Part shown: in pieces, positions 1 to 7,437 of the stretch
How the letters are laid out: every line of letters starts with the position of its first letter
Numbering within the stretch: the stretch's first letter is position 1
DNA from: an uncultured Sulfurovum sp.
GTDB taxonomy: Bacteria > Campylobacterota > Campylobacteria > Campylobacterales > Sulfurovaceae
Direction of reading: 5' to 3'
Assembly: GCA_902727915.1 (NCBI GenBank)
Contig: CACVAU010000054.1
Span: 1 to 24,265 of the forward strand
DNA: 24,265 nt
Notes under the pieces: model-generated
The model's database searches: none
Seen by the model: only the letters and a program-made list of their open reading frames with translations
Told to the model about the DNA's origin: nothing
Program-made: the position numbers and the translations under genes

Positions 1-728
1 AGTATGAACTTTTTTATAAAGACAATGTACAAGCCACAGAGAATGTTTTAACAGCCATGAAAAAGTACGACATTCCAAAACTGGTGCATGTTTCAACACC
101 GAGTATTTATTTTGATTTTACTGACCAAATTAATGTGCAAGAGAGCTACCGACCAGAAACATTTGTGAATGCCTATGCTCAAACAAAATATGAAGCAGAA
201 GAGTTGGTCTTGGCTTCGGATGTGGATGCTATTATTATACGACCTCGTGGGATTTTTGGTGAGTATGATTCGGTGTTGATTCCTCGTTTGGAGAAGATAG
301 CCAACAGAGGGGTGTTACCTCTCATAAATAAGGGGAATGCCTTGGTCGATGTTACCTATGTGGGTAATGTGGTTCATGCCATGTACCTCTGTGCCACAAA
401 AGAGCTACCTGCTAAAAGCATCTTTAACATTAGTAATGATGAACCCATAGAAATTTCAAAACTTTTTGAGATGGTCATGGCAACCTTGGGTAAAGAGGTA
501 AAGTATAAAAAAGTCGCTTACAAAACCATGATGAGGTTGGCAACCGTTTTGGAGTTTGTTGCTAAATTAGGTTTGAGTAAAGAACCGATGATAACTAAGT
601 ATGGTGTAGGACTTATAGCCCATGATCAGACTTTGGATTTGAGTAGGGCTAAAGAGGTTTTGGGGTATCGTCCGAAGTATAGTTTAGAGGAAGGGTTGGA
701 GAGGTATGCTCGGAGTAGAGGGAAGTAA
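1..728 (+). CDS. Extended SDR NAD(P)-dependent epimerase/3-beta-HSD-like oxidoreductase, 5' end missing
   Basis: The frame is open from the first base: codons before the ATG at 57 read into a typical extended-SDR segment, so 57 is internal and the N-terminal NAD-binding Rossmann motif lies outside the window. The visible part contains the strand HVSTPSIYF, the catalytic YAQTK (Y-x3-K) and a PRGIFGEYD segment, followed by a substrate-binding C-terminal half ending in LGYRPKYSLEEGLERY, as in epimerases and 3-beta-hydroxysteroid-dehydrogenase-like reductases. It probably oxidises or reduces a hydroxyl/keto group on an acyl or sugar substrate. The next biosynthetic genes (hydrolase, adenylating enzyme, ATP-grasp) follow on the same strand after a toxin-antitoxin pair. 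A role in beta-hydroxy or beta-keto acyl reduction is inferred from those neighbours. The substrate is unknown. Confidence 0.82.
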   Translation, partial: YELFYKDNVQATENVLTAMKKYDIPKLVHVSTPSIYFDFTDQINVQESYRPETFVNAYAQTKYEAEELVLASDVDAIIIRPRGIFGEYDSVLIPRLEKIANRGVLPLINKGNALVDVTYVGNVVHAMYLCATKELPAKSIFNISNDEPIEISKLFEMVMATLGKEVKYKKVAYKTMMRLATVLEFVAKLGLSKEPMITKYGVGLIAHDQTLDLSRAKEVLGYRPKYSLEEGLERYARSRGK

Positions 729-729
729 T

Positions 730-757
730 TTGATTTTAACATCATATATGCTATCAT
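730..757 (+). promoter_or_regulatory. Weak candidate promoter for the first toxin-antitoxin pair
   Basis: TTGATT (730-735) and TATCAT (752-757) are separated by 16 bases just before the ATG at 763. No clear Shine-Dalgarno sequence precedes that ATG. If this promoter is real, transcription would begin at about the start codon, giving a nearly leaderless message. The region is AT-rich, so chance matches are likely. Confidence 0.25.
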
Positions 758-762
758 AATTA

Positions 763-1185
763 ATGAATGTGGTAATAGATACAAATATATGGATTGCAGC
801 TTTAATCAGTAAAGAAGGCATTAGTCGTGAGATTATACGACTGGCTTTGAGAGAGGAAATAGCTCCTCAAATAAGTACAACACTTTTTCTTGAATATGAA
901 GCTGTCATGAATAGAGAAAAGATTCAAACTTTGTGTTCTTTGAGTATTGAAGAACAAGAGGAGTTACTTCAAGCTTTTTTGTCGGCTTGTAAGTGGAATG
1001 AGATTTTTTACTTATGGCGACCAAATCTTGATGATGAAGGAGATGACTTTCTCATTGAATTAGCCGTTGCTAGTAACAGTAAAGTTATTATTACGGATAA
1101 TATAAAAGACATAGAATTTGGTGAACTTCATTTTGATATAGAAGTTTTAACTCCAAAAGATTTTTTAGAAAGGTATAAATTATGA
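763..1185 (+). CDS. PIN-domain toxin (putative RNase) of a toxin-antitoxin pair
   Basis: This 140-residue protein has the layout of the COG1569/TIGR00305 PIN toxins. The acidic metal-binding residues are visible: D6 in VVIDTNIW, E44 in LFLEYE, D94/D95 in DEGDDFLIELA and D112 in IITDNIKDI. PIN toxins are magnesium-dependent ribonucleases that inhibit translation when not held by their antitoxin. The stop codon overlaps the next gene by ATGA (1182-1185), which implies translational coupling. The toxin-first order is less common than antitoxin-first but occurs in this family. The pair interrupts what otherwise looks like one biosynthetic operon. Family confidence is high; the RNA target is unknown. 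Confidence 0.83.
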   Translation: MNVVIDTNIWIAALISKEGISREIIRLALREEIAPQISTTLFLEYEAVMNREKIQTLCSLSIEEQEELLQAFLSACKWNEIFYLWRPNLDDEGDDFLIELAVASNSKVIITDNIKDIEFGELHFDIEVLTPKDFLERYKL

Positions 1186-1397
1186 GTACATTAACATTAC
1201 GAATTCCAGACAGTAAGTATGAGCGATTAAAAAGTTATGCAAAGAGTAAAGAAATTTCTCTAAATAAACTTTTTGATGAATTTGCAACCATTGCCCTAAC
1301 ACAATATGATACGAAAACACGATTTGACCTGATGGCTTCTAAAGGAAATAAGAAAAAAGGGTTGGAATTATTGGATAAACTGGATAATAATCAATAG
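1182..1397 (+). CDS. Ribbon-helix-helix-type antitoxin partner of the upstream PIN toxin
   Basis: This 71-residue protein begins STLTLRIPDSKYERLKSYAKSKEISLNKL, which has the beta-strand followed by two helices of ribbon-helix-helix DNA-binding antitoxins (alternating hydrophobic TLTLRI strand, then the SLNKLFDEFA helix). The charged C-terminal tail ending DKLDNNQ would be the part that wraps the toxin. It overlaps the toxin stop by four bases. The position and size fit an autoregulating antitoxin; the fold is inferred from the pattern, not from a search. Confidence 0.72.
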   Translation: MSTLTLRIPDSKYERLKSYAKSKEISLNKLFDEFATIALTQYDTKTRFDLMASKGNKKKGLELLDKLDNNQ

Positions 1398-1407
1398 TTT
1401 TTAATTC

Positions 1408-2202
1408 ATGCACCCCACAAAAATAACCCTCTACCAAGTAGGCTACTGCAAACACCCCGAGTTCATGGTAAAACGTGGTGGGAGTTTTTCTTCCATAAAG
1501 TTTCCTGCCATGGTTGCGTTGATAGAGGATGAGGGTAAAAACCTCCTTTTTGACACAGGGTATGGGAAACACTTTTTTGATGCTACAGCTAAATTTCCTG
1601 AAAAACTTTATGCTATTACCACTCCTGTGACATTAGAAAAGCCTTTGGTAGAGATGATGGACAAAAAGATAGACAGCATTTTTATTTCTCATTTTCATGC
1701 AGATCATATTGGAGGGTTAAAAGATTTTCCTGATGCTAAACTTTATTGTTCTAAAGAGGCATATGATGTTGCCAAGGGAAAGATGTCTCGATTTTCTAAG
1801 ACCAAAATGGGGGTGCTTCCAGCTTTGTTACCTGATGATTTTGAAGAGCGTTTGACGTACATTGAAGATTTACCAAAAGTGGAGCTACCTGACACTTTAG
1901 CCCCTTTTGAAAAGGGGTATCTGTTGGAGGATCGATTTTATGTCATTGAGCTGGATGGTCATGCTCATGGTCAGTATGGTTTGGTGGTGGATGATACCTT
2001 TTTTGTGAGTGATGCTGTTTGGGACATAGAAGCCATAACTAAGGGGGTTAAACCCAATATTTTGACCCATCTTATTTTTAAAGATGCTAATGTTTATCAT
2101 GAGATGATAGGGAAACTCAAAGAGCTTCATCGTCGTAATCCTACTTTGAAAATGGTGCCAACGCATTGTTCTAAAACCCATGAATGGTATGAGGATGTTT
2201 AG
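1408..2202 (+). CDS. Metallo-beta-lactamase-fold hydrolase
   Basis: This 264-residue protein carries the classic dinuclear-metal motif HFHADH at residues 95-100, then H187 region (LDGHAHGQYG, 183-191), D202 in VSDAVW and H253 in VPTHCS, a full MBL ligand set. The layout resembles lactonase-like members that hydrolyse esters, lactones or thioesters. It is probably cytoplasmic, since no signal peptide is visible. There is no clear Shine-Dalgarno before the ATG, which lies 10 bases after the antitoxin stop; insertion of the toxin-antitoxin pair may have altered the original leader. Its end overlaps the next gene. In this context it may release or edit an acyl intermediate, which is inference. 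Confidence 0.85.
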   Translation: MHPTKITLYQVGYCKHPEFMVKRGGSFSSIKFPAMVALIEDEGKNLLFDTGYGKHFFDATAKFPEKLYAITTPVTLEKPLVEMMDKKIDSIFISHFHADHIGGLKDFPDAKLYCSKEAYDVAKGKMSRFSKTKMGVLPALLPDDFEERLTYIEDLPKVELPDTLAPFEKGYLLEDRFYVIELDGHAHGQYGLVVDDTFFVSDAVWDIEAITKGVKPNILTHLIFKDANVYHEMIGKLKELHRRNPTLKMVPTHCSKTHEWYEDV

Positions 2203-3439
2203 AAAGCTTGGCATTGTTAAAGAGTTTTTGTCAGTTAAAGAGTTTAGGTCTAAAGAAGCGTTAGAGGCGTACCAAAAAGAAAAATTAGCAGTACGTTTGG
2301 CTACTCATGGAAGCAGATTTTACCCTAACTCTACAAAATTAGAAGATTTCCCCATTATCAATAAAAAGATTTTTATGGAGAATTTTGACAGCATCAATAC
2401 AGTGGGCATTAGTAAAGAAGAGGCATTTAAAGTAGCCTTAGCTTCTGAAGAGAGTCGCAACTTTTCTAATAAGATAGGTGATATTTCAGTTGGTTTGTCA
2501 TCAGGTACGAGTGGTAGTCGAGGGCTGTTTTTGGTTTCTGAAGAAGAGAGCAGACGTTGGGCTGGGTATATTTTAAAACGGATGTTGCCTAAGCCTTTGT
2601 TGCAAAGACATAAGATAGCTTTTTTCTTACGTGCCAACTCGAACCTTTATGAGAGTGTTAACTCTTTGGCTATTAAGTTTGCCTTTTATGATTTACTTCA
2701 ACCTTTGGAAGAGCATATAGAAATGTTAAATGAAACGCAACCGACCATTTTAATTGCTCCTGCACAAGTGCTTCGGCTTTTGGCATTGTCTGATGATTTG
2801 AGCATAAACCCTAAAAAGATTATCTCGGTTGCAGAGGTGTTGGAAGAAGAGGATGAAGTGTTGATAGCCCAACGCTTTTCACAAAAAGTGCATCAGGTTT
2901 ATCAATGTACCGAGGGGTTTTTAGCCCATACTTGTGGAGAGGGAAATTTGCATCTGAATGAAGACAGAGTCTACATCGAAAAAGAGTGGATAGATGAAAA
3001 GAGTGGGCGTTTTAGCCCCATTATTACCGATTTTTTTCGTTCCTCTCAACCTGTGATTCGCTACAAGTTAGATGACATTTTGGTATTAAAAAAAGAACCA
3101 TGTGCTTGTGGGTCTGTTTTTACAAGGCTTAAAAAGATAGAGGGGCGTTGTGACGATATATTGAATGTTAAAGATAGAAACGGAGCACCTTATTTACTGT
3201 TTCCTGATTTTGTTCGTCGTGCTATTATCCGAGCGAGTGATAAGGTAGAAGAGTATGCTGTGGAGCATAGAGAGGATGCTTTGCATATTTATCTGCAACC
3301 TTTGAGTGTGAAAAATGAGGTGGAGAAGTCGCTTCAAAAGCTTTATGATGAGCAGGGGTTAGAGAGCTTAGAACATGTTTATGATGTTTATGAGAGGGGA
3401 AAGTTGACTGATAAACGACGAAGGGTGAAGCAGTTATGA
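2180..3439 (+). CDS. Adenylate-forming enzyme, F390-synthetase-related type
   Basis: This 419-residue protein matches the size and motifs of the putative adenylate-forming family related to coenzyme F390 synthetase and PaaK (TIGR02304-like). The phosphate-binding loop SSGTSGSRG lies at 107-115, the adenine-site motif QCTEGF at 241-246, a CACG cysteine cluster at 307-310 and GRCDD at 321-325. Such enzymes activate a carboxylate as acyl-AMP and usually pass it to a thiol or amine. Three in-frame ATGs (2180, 2189, 2195) overlap the end of the hydrolase gene; the longest is given, but 2195 is equally plausible. The stop overlaps the ATP-grasp gene by ATGA. The substrate is unknown; F390 chemistry itself is unlikely in this organism. 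Confidence 0.78.
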   Translation: MNGMRMFRKLGIVKEFLSVKEFRSKEALEAYQKEKLAVRLATHGSRFYPNSTKLEDFPIINKKIFMENFDSINTVGISKEEAFKVALASEESRNFSNKIGDISVGLSSGTSGSRGLFLVSEEESRRWAGYILKRMLPKPLLQRHKIAFFLRANSNLYESVNSLAIKFAFYDLLQPLEEHIEMLNETQPTILIAPAQVLRLLALSDDLSINPKKIISVAEVLEEEDEVLIAQRFSQKVHQVYQCTEGFLAHTCGEGNLHLNEDRVYIEKEWIDEKSGRFSPIITDFFRSSQPVIRYKLDDILVLKKEPCACGSVFTRLKKIEGRCDDILNVKDRNGAPYLLFPDFVRRAIIRASDKVEEYAVEHREDALHIYLQPLSVKNEVEKSLQKLYDEQGLESLEHVYDVYERGKLTDKRRRVKQL

Positions 3440-4524
3440 GAGTGTTAATCACCTGCCCAAGAGCGCCTGTCACCATAGAATGGGTACGATTGTTTAGAAA
3501 AGCAGGACATGAAGTTTGGTTGGTAGATTCATTGAATTTTCCCATTGCGAAGTACTACAACAATACCAAATATATTAAAGTCTCTCCCCCACGTTTGGCA
3601 TTTGAACAGTATAAAAAAGAGATGATAGAACTCATTAAGCAAGTTGACTGGGTCATTCCAAATTGTGAAGACCTTTTTTATTTGAGTCGAGTGCGTGATG
3701 GTATGCAGACAGATACTTTTTTCTTTATGCCAGAGAGTGACTCACTTTTTGAATTACATCATAAGTTTAATTTTTTTCAGAAGTTAAATGAGCATGTCAA
3801 AGCTCCTAAAACAAAGTTGTTGACTTCTCAAGAACAAATAGAGATAGATGAAAAAAGTATTTTAAAACCAGTCTATTCACGGTTTGGACGCAGTGTTATT
3901 CGAGAGGTTACGGAAAAAAATATAGAAAAAGTACAAGTTTCAGAAGCCTACCCATGGGTACAACAAGAACGCATTGTGGGTGAGGCTATTTGTAATTATG
4001 CGCTTGTTTTAAATGGAGAGCTTTTGGCACATGTGGCATACCGACCGATGTATTTGCTTAATGGGGCTGCTGCGACTTATTTTGAACCTTATGTGGATGA
4101 ACGCTTAGATAAGTTCATAGCTCAGTTTGCTAAAGATACGAATTACACAGGACAGGTTGCTTTTGACTTTATAGATGATGGGAAAGATTTGTATGTATTA
4201 GAGTGTAACCCCCGTGCTACCAGTGGTTTACACCTCTTAAGTGAGGGCTTGACTTTTGAAGATGAGGTTTTCAAGTATAGACCCAAAGAACAGCCTTCAG
4301 CTTATAGGGTAAGTACAACACTTTATTCACTTTTTGGGTTTCAAGCACTTCTGAAAGGTGAATTTAAACAGTTGCATTATGACTATAAACGAGCTAAAGA
4401 TGTTTTAGAAGGTGTGCCATTTTATGGTCAAGCTTTGTCAATGTTTGGGATGCTACAACGGGCTGTGATGTATCGTAAAGAGATAACAAGTGCTAGTACT
4501 TTTGATATTGAGTTTGATGGTTAA
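3436..4524 (+). CDS. ATP-grasp ligase-like protein
   Basis: This 362-residue protein begins with a Rossmann-like N-domain (MRVLITCPRAP). Its ATP-grasp core has K144 in SILKPVYSRFG, the hinge WVQQERIVGE around 175-183, and magnesium ligands E256 and N258 with R260 in VLECNPRATSG. ATP-grasp enzymes join a carboxylate, via acyl phosphate, to an amine or thiol. It starts within the stop codon of the adenylating enzyme (ATGA), so the two are translationally coupled and likely act in one pathway. Its stop codon shares a TTAA with the convergent toxin gene. The donor and acceptor are unknown; amino-acid or peptide ligation to an acyl chain is a guess from context. Confidence 0.78.
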   Translation: MRVLITCPRAPVTIEWVRLFRKAGHEVWLVDSLNFPIAKYYNNTKYIKVSPPRLAFEQYKKEMIELIKQVDWVIPNCEDLFYLSRVRDGMQTDTFFFMPESDSLFELHHKFNFFQKLNEHVKAPKTKLLTSQEQIEIDEKSILKPVYSRFGRSVIREVTEKNIEKVQVSEAYPWVQQERIVGEAICNYALVLNGELLAHVAYRPMYLLNGAAATYFEPYVDERLDKFIAQFAKDTNYTGQVAFDFIDDGKDLYVLECNPRATSGLHLLSEGLTFEDEVFKYRPKEQPSAYRVSTTLYSLFGFQALLKGEFKQLHYDYKRAKDVLEGVPFYGQALSMFGMLQRAVMYRKEITSASTFDIEFDG

Positions 4525-4928
4525 GTATTGAGCATTTTGTCATAATCTACAACTTCAATGCCACAGTCCACAAATCCTTTATCTGAAGTAACAATATAAA
4601 TACAGTCATGCTTTTTAGAACAGAGACATTGTAAAGTGTCTTCTAAGTCTTGACCTTTATTGATTTTACAGCTTGTGATGGCTTCTGAAATGAGGGCTAA
4701 ACCATAGGGTACGACTGACCATTTAGCAATGATGGTTTCAAAAAAGAGTAAAACTTTTTCTTTATCTTTAGAGATGTAAAAAATGGTACTTAACATATCT
4801 TCACTAATAAAGATGTTGTAGTCCTCTATAATTAACTTGCTTATTAAGGCTTTTGCTTGTAGATGTAGAGGTCGTTTTTTATCTAAAAAATCTAAGACGA
4901 TGTTTGTATCTAAAAAGATGTTTTTCAT
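4521..4928 (-). CDS. PIN-domain toxin (second toxin-antitoxin pair)
   Basis: This 135-residue PIN-domain protein shows D7 in IFLDTNIVLDFL, E43 in ISEDMLS, D94/D97 in GQDLEDTLQ and D116 in VTSDKGF, the acidic set expected of the nuclease. It is different from the first PIN toxin in this window (different spacing and C-terminus), so the two are not a duplication. The gene lies two bases after its antitoxin on the minus strand and is convergent with the ATP-grasp gene: the palindrome TTAA at 4521-4524 supplies the stop of both. A ribonuclease role is known for the family and inferred here. Confidence 0.82.
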   Translation of the reverse strand: MKNIFLDTNIVLDFLDKKRPLHLQAKALISKLIIEDYNIFISEDMLSTIFYISKDKEKVLLFFETIIAKWSVVPYGLALISEAITSCKINKGQDLEDTLQCLCSKKHDCIYIVTSDKGFVDCGIEVVDYDKMLNT

Positions 4929-4930
4929 GT

Positions 4931-5206
4931 TTATTTATCTTCTTTATGAGATTTAATTTCTTGGATTGAAAGATTATTTGTATCGCCATCCATTATTCCT
5001 GCAAATTGCATAATATCATCTAACTTTTTTTTCTTTTGTTTGGCAATCTCTTTTTCTAAGAATTCTTTAACTAAATCAGCATATTTAGAGGAGATAAATA
5101 CTCCTTTGTATTCATTGGACTTTTTATCTTCAATATTAATATAATCATAATTTGCAAACATACTACCATTTCTCGTTAATTCACGAATACTCATTGTTGT
5201 TGTCAT
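4931..5206 (-). CDS. Antitoxin partner of the minus-strand PIN toxin
   Basis: This 91-residue protein has an N-terminal SIRELTRNG segment, then a YINIEDKKSNEYKGVFIS strand pair and a long charged helix (YADLVKEFLEKEIAKQKKKK). This resembles Phd/YefM-like antitoxins that partner PIN toxins, with an acidic, flexible toxin-binding tail ending HKEDK. A good Shine-Dalgarno (AAGGAG on the minus strand, near 5211-5216) precedes the start. It has its own promoter with near-consensus boxes. Three copies of an 8-base repeat around that promoter are candidate autoregulatory sites. Confidence 0.7.
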   Translation of the reverse strand: MTTTMSIRELTRNGSMFANYDYINIEDKKSNEYKGVFISSKYADLVKEFLEKEIAKQKKKKLDDIMQFAGIMDGDTNNLSIQEIKSHKEDK

Positions 5207-5261
5207 TTTATCTCCTTTGTTGTCATATGGTTTATTGTAGCTTATTGTGTTAGTGTTGTCA
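5198..5261 (+). repeat. Three direct copies of TGTTGTCA around the antitoxin promoter
   Basis: TGTTGTCA occurs at 5198-5205, 5218-5225 and 5254-5261 in the same orientation. The third covers most of the -35 box, the second lies downstream of the -10, and the first covers most of the antitoxin start codon. This arrangement suits operator half-sites for antitoxin autoregulation, but no binding evidence exists. Confidence 0.4.
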
Positions 5262-5262
5262 A
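5234..5262 (-). promoter_or_regulatory. Promoter of the second toxin-antitoxin pair
   Basis: Read on the minus strand, TTGACA (5257-5262) and TACAAT (5234-5239) are separated by exactly 17 bases, a near-consensus sigma-70 promoter reading into the antitoxin gene that starts at 5206. Confidence 0.6.
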
Positions 5263-5300
5263 TATAGTATTGTGGACGTGAAAATCTCTTAGTTTAATGA

Positions 5301-5306
5301 TATAAT
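5301..5306 (+). promoter_or_regulatory. Candidate -10 box before the GNAT-like gene
   Basis: TATAAT lies 24 bases before the ATG at 5330. A message starting about seven bases downstream would leave out the ATG at 5309 and keep the AAAGAGG at 5317-5323, in agreement with a start at 5330. No convincing -35 box is visible. Confidence 0.35.
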
Positions 5307-5329
5307 TAATGGAGCTAAAGAGGTTACAG

Positions 5330-6412
5330 ATGAGTTATTCTAAAAAAAATTATAAACTATTTACTACTAATAAATCAGTAGATTTAATCAAAAACTTAAA
5401 CACAAAATTCGACTTCTACAAAATAGAAAACGAATTCATCATCACAACCGTTACTGATGGGGTTAAACCCAATTCTTACGTCGCTTCACCCTATGCACTT
5501 CTCATTAACTACAGTGAAGATGAGTTAGTCAAAGTAGAGTCAAAACTTCAAAGAGGGTTTTCACATTTACTCATAAAAACTTTTGCTTCTTTTTTACGAT
5601 ATACCCAGATAGATAAGGCTCAAACGTTAAATAATTATATGCTCTCTACGAACTTTTTTTCAAAGAAATGGGAGAGTTTAGATGTTAAAGCTTTAGAAGA
5701 AAAAGCCATAGAGCGTTACCCCGAACATGCTTTGATAATTCGTTCGGTTAATACAACTCAAAACCCTAAACTTTTTAAGCATCTTAGTCAAAATGGATGG
5801 ATGTCTATTGTTTCTCGGCAAGTGTATATCTTTGATGACAAAGAAAGGTGGCGAAAGCATCGAAATACCATTAATGATAAAAAGCTTTTAACGGATAAGC
5901 GTTTTGAGTTTTGTAAAGTATTGGTTGAGGATGTGAAAGCTTTTGAACGCGTTGAAGCGTTGTATGGTTTTTTGTATTTAGAGAAGTATTCAGAGCATAA
6001 CATTCAGTTTACAGCAAAGTATTTACAGTTGTTAGTGGAAGTGAAGCTTTTAGATTTATACCTTTTAAGAGACAAGGTAACTATGGATTATGTGGGTGTG
6101 GTGGGTATGACGGAAGAAGCGAAGGTTATTACCGTTCCCATTGTGGGATATGATATGTGTTATGGACAAGAAGATGCACTTTATAGACGTTTGATGATTT
6201 TTTCGATTTCTTATGCGATGGAGCGTGATTGTTTGCTGAATCTTAGTTCGGGTGCACCTCAGTTTAAAACCTTGCGAGGGGCAAGGGCTGAGTTGGAGTA
6301 TATGTTTGTGAAGGTGAAACATTTGAGCTTTAGACGGCGTATGGGGTGGTATTTGATTGCTTTTTTATCGAAGTACTTTTATGCTCCTCTATTAAAAAGG
6401 TTGAAGTTGTGA
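5330..6412 (+). CDS. GNAT-like acyltransferase, function unknown
   Basis: The start is placed at 5330, not 5309, because AAAGAGG at 5317-5323 sits six bases before it and nothing precedes 5309. The 360-residue protein appears cytoplasmic. Its C-terminal half (DLYLLRDKVTMDYVGVVGM followed by a strand, then a MERDCLLNLSSG helix and strand) resembles GNAT or FemAB/BioF2-like acyl-CoA transferases, in which an amine or hydroxyl is acylated. The last 30 residues, with FRRRMGWYLIAFLSKYFYAPLLKRLKL-type character, are basic and hydrophobic and could sit at the membrane. It overlaps the Rieske oxygenase start by four bases, so the two are coupled. The family call is by pattern only and could be wrong. 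Confidence 0.55.
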   Translation: MSYSKKNYKLFTTNKSVDLIKNLNTKFDFYKIENEFIITTVTDGVKPNSYVASPYALLINYSEDELVKVESKLQRGFSHLLIKTFASFLRYTQIDKAQTLNNYMLSTNFFSKKWESLDVKALEEKAIERYPEHALIIRSVNTTQNPKLFKHLSQNGWMSIVSRQVYIFDDKERWRKHRNTINDKKLLTDKRFEFCKVLVEDVKAFERVEALYGFLYLEKYSEHNIQFTAKYLQLLVEVKLLDLYLLRDKVTMDYVGVVGMTEEAKVITVPIVGYDMCYGQEDALYRRLMIFSISYAMERDCLLNLSSGAPQFKTLRGARAELEYMFVKVKHLSFRRRMGWYLIAFLSKYFYAPLLKRLKL

Positions 6413-7386
6413 ATGTTGAGAAGTTAAAGGGGTATTGGTATTCGTTGTTTGAGTCTAAAGAATTAAAAGTAAAACCTCTTAGTAAAACACTTTTGGGTGT
6501 AGCGTTGGTCTTTTTTAGAAGCTCTGATGGTATTAAATGTTTTAAAAACCAGTGTCCTCATCGTGGTGTGGCGTTGTCAAACGGTTCTGTTGTAAATGAT
6601 GAACTTCAATGTCATTACCATGGTTGGACGTTTGACAGAGAGGGTGATTTAAGTAGGGTTCCTGCTTGTGTGGGTTCTTGTCCTAAGAAAGTGAGTTTGG
6701 AAGTTTTTTCAGTTATTGAGCATGATACTTTGGTTTGGGTACGACTAGAGGGAGAGAGAAGTTTTGCGTCAGCCTTTGTTCTTGAAGAGGGTTTTGTTAA
6801 CAGTCGGCATATCAAAGTAATAGAGGGTGACTTTATGCATAGCATTGAAAATTTTTTAGATCCTACGCATACTTCATTTATCCATAAAGGTTTACTACGT
6901 TCAGAGAGTAGACAAGGCATGAACATAAGGCAAGAGACTTCAGAAGAGGGATTTGTGACGCATTATGACTTGGTTGACAAACAAAATGGATTGATTAATA
7001 AGTTGTTTGACAAAGGGGTTAACAAAAACAGAGTAACTTTTTCACTGCCTAGTTTTGCGAAGATAGAGTATTTGAAAGATGAGGTTTTGCTTTTTTGTGT
7101 TTCCATCTTTTTTGTGCCTTTGAAAAAAGGGAAAGTTCAGATGGTGGTGGATGTCTCTTTGCCTAAATCTATGATGCCTAACTGGCTTGTTTTTGCTTTG
7201 TTGCGACCTTTTTTAGAGTTAGCACTCTATCAAGATAAGAAGATTTTAAAAGAGCAGTATGAAAGTACTAAAAGTAAGGTATTTGAATATGAGGTTTTAG
7301 AGAGTGATTTAGTGATTGATCATCTTTTGTATTTGTTAGCTGATGGTGAAAAAGGCGTGGATAAGCAACTTTATATGGAGTGGTGA
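6409..7386 (+). CDS. Rieske non-heme iron oxygenase, alpha-subunit type
   Basis: The preferred start is GTG at 6409, overlapping the previous stop as GTGA with AAAAAGG just upstream; the ATG at 6346 would require a 67-base overlap and adds a non-conserved leader. From this start the 325-residue protein has the Rieske [2Fe-2S] ligands C49-P-H51 and C68-x2-H71 (CHYHGW), and the mononuclear iron site N148-x2-D151-x2-H154-x4-H159 within ENFLDPTHTSFIH. Family members (vanillate demethylase, pheophorbide oxygenase and KshA types) hydroxylate, demethylate or desaturate with electrons from a reductase. No ferredoxin or reductase gene lies nearby, so electrons must come from elsewhere. The substrate is unknown; coupling to the GNAT-like gene suggests it modifies an acylated product. 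Confidence 0.88.
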   Translation: MNVEKLKGYWYSLFESKELKVKPLSKTLLGVALVFFRSSDGIKCFKNQCPHRGVALSNGSVVNDELQCHYHGWTFDREGDLSRVPACVGSCPKKVSLEVFSVIEHDTLVWVRLEGERSFASAFVLEEGFVNSRHIKVIEGDFMHSIENFLDPTHTSFIHKGLLRSESRQGMNIRQETSEEGFVTHYDLVDKQNGLINKLFDKGVNKNRVTFSLPSFAKIEYLKDEVLLFCVSIFFVPLKKGKVQMVVDVSLPKSMMPNWLVFALLRPFLELALYQDKKILKEQYESTKSKVFEYEVLESDLVIDHLLYLLADGEKGVDKQLYMEW

Positions 7387-7401
7387 TTAAGTTATTATTA
7401 C

Positions 7402-7407
7402 TATAAT
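7402..7407 (+). promoter_or_regulatory. Candidate -10 box upstream of the outer-membrane-type protein
   Basis: A TATAAT lies 31 bases before the ATG at 7438 in the 51-base gap after the Rieske gene. There is no clear -35 box, as is common in Campylobacterota promoters. Confidence 0.35.
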
Positions 7408-7437
7408 TTCTTAAGCTTTTTAGCGTATTGGAGAGAA

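Noticed and set aside
2180..3439. LuxE-like acyl-protein synthetase for the adenylating enzyme
   Set aside because: The size, SSGTSGSRG loop and CACG cluster fit the F390-synthetase/PaaK-related group better, and no luciferase or LuxC-like gene is present.
763..5206. The two PIN toxin-antitoxin pairs as a duplication
   Set aside because: Toxin lengths, residue spacing, antitoxin types and gene order differ, so they appear to be separate acquisitions.
6346..6408. ATG at 6346 as the start of the Rieske oxygenase
   Set aside because: It lies well inside the GNAT-like gene, lacks a good ribosome binding site and adds a leader not expected in the family; GTG 6409 gives a GTGA overlap with AAAAAGG before it.
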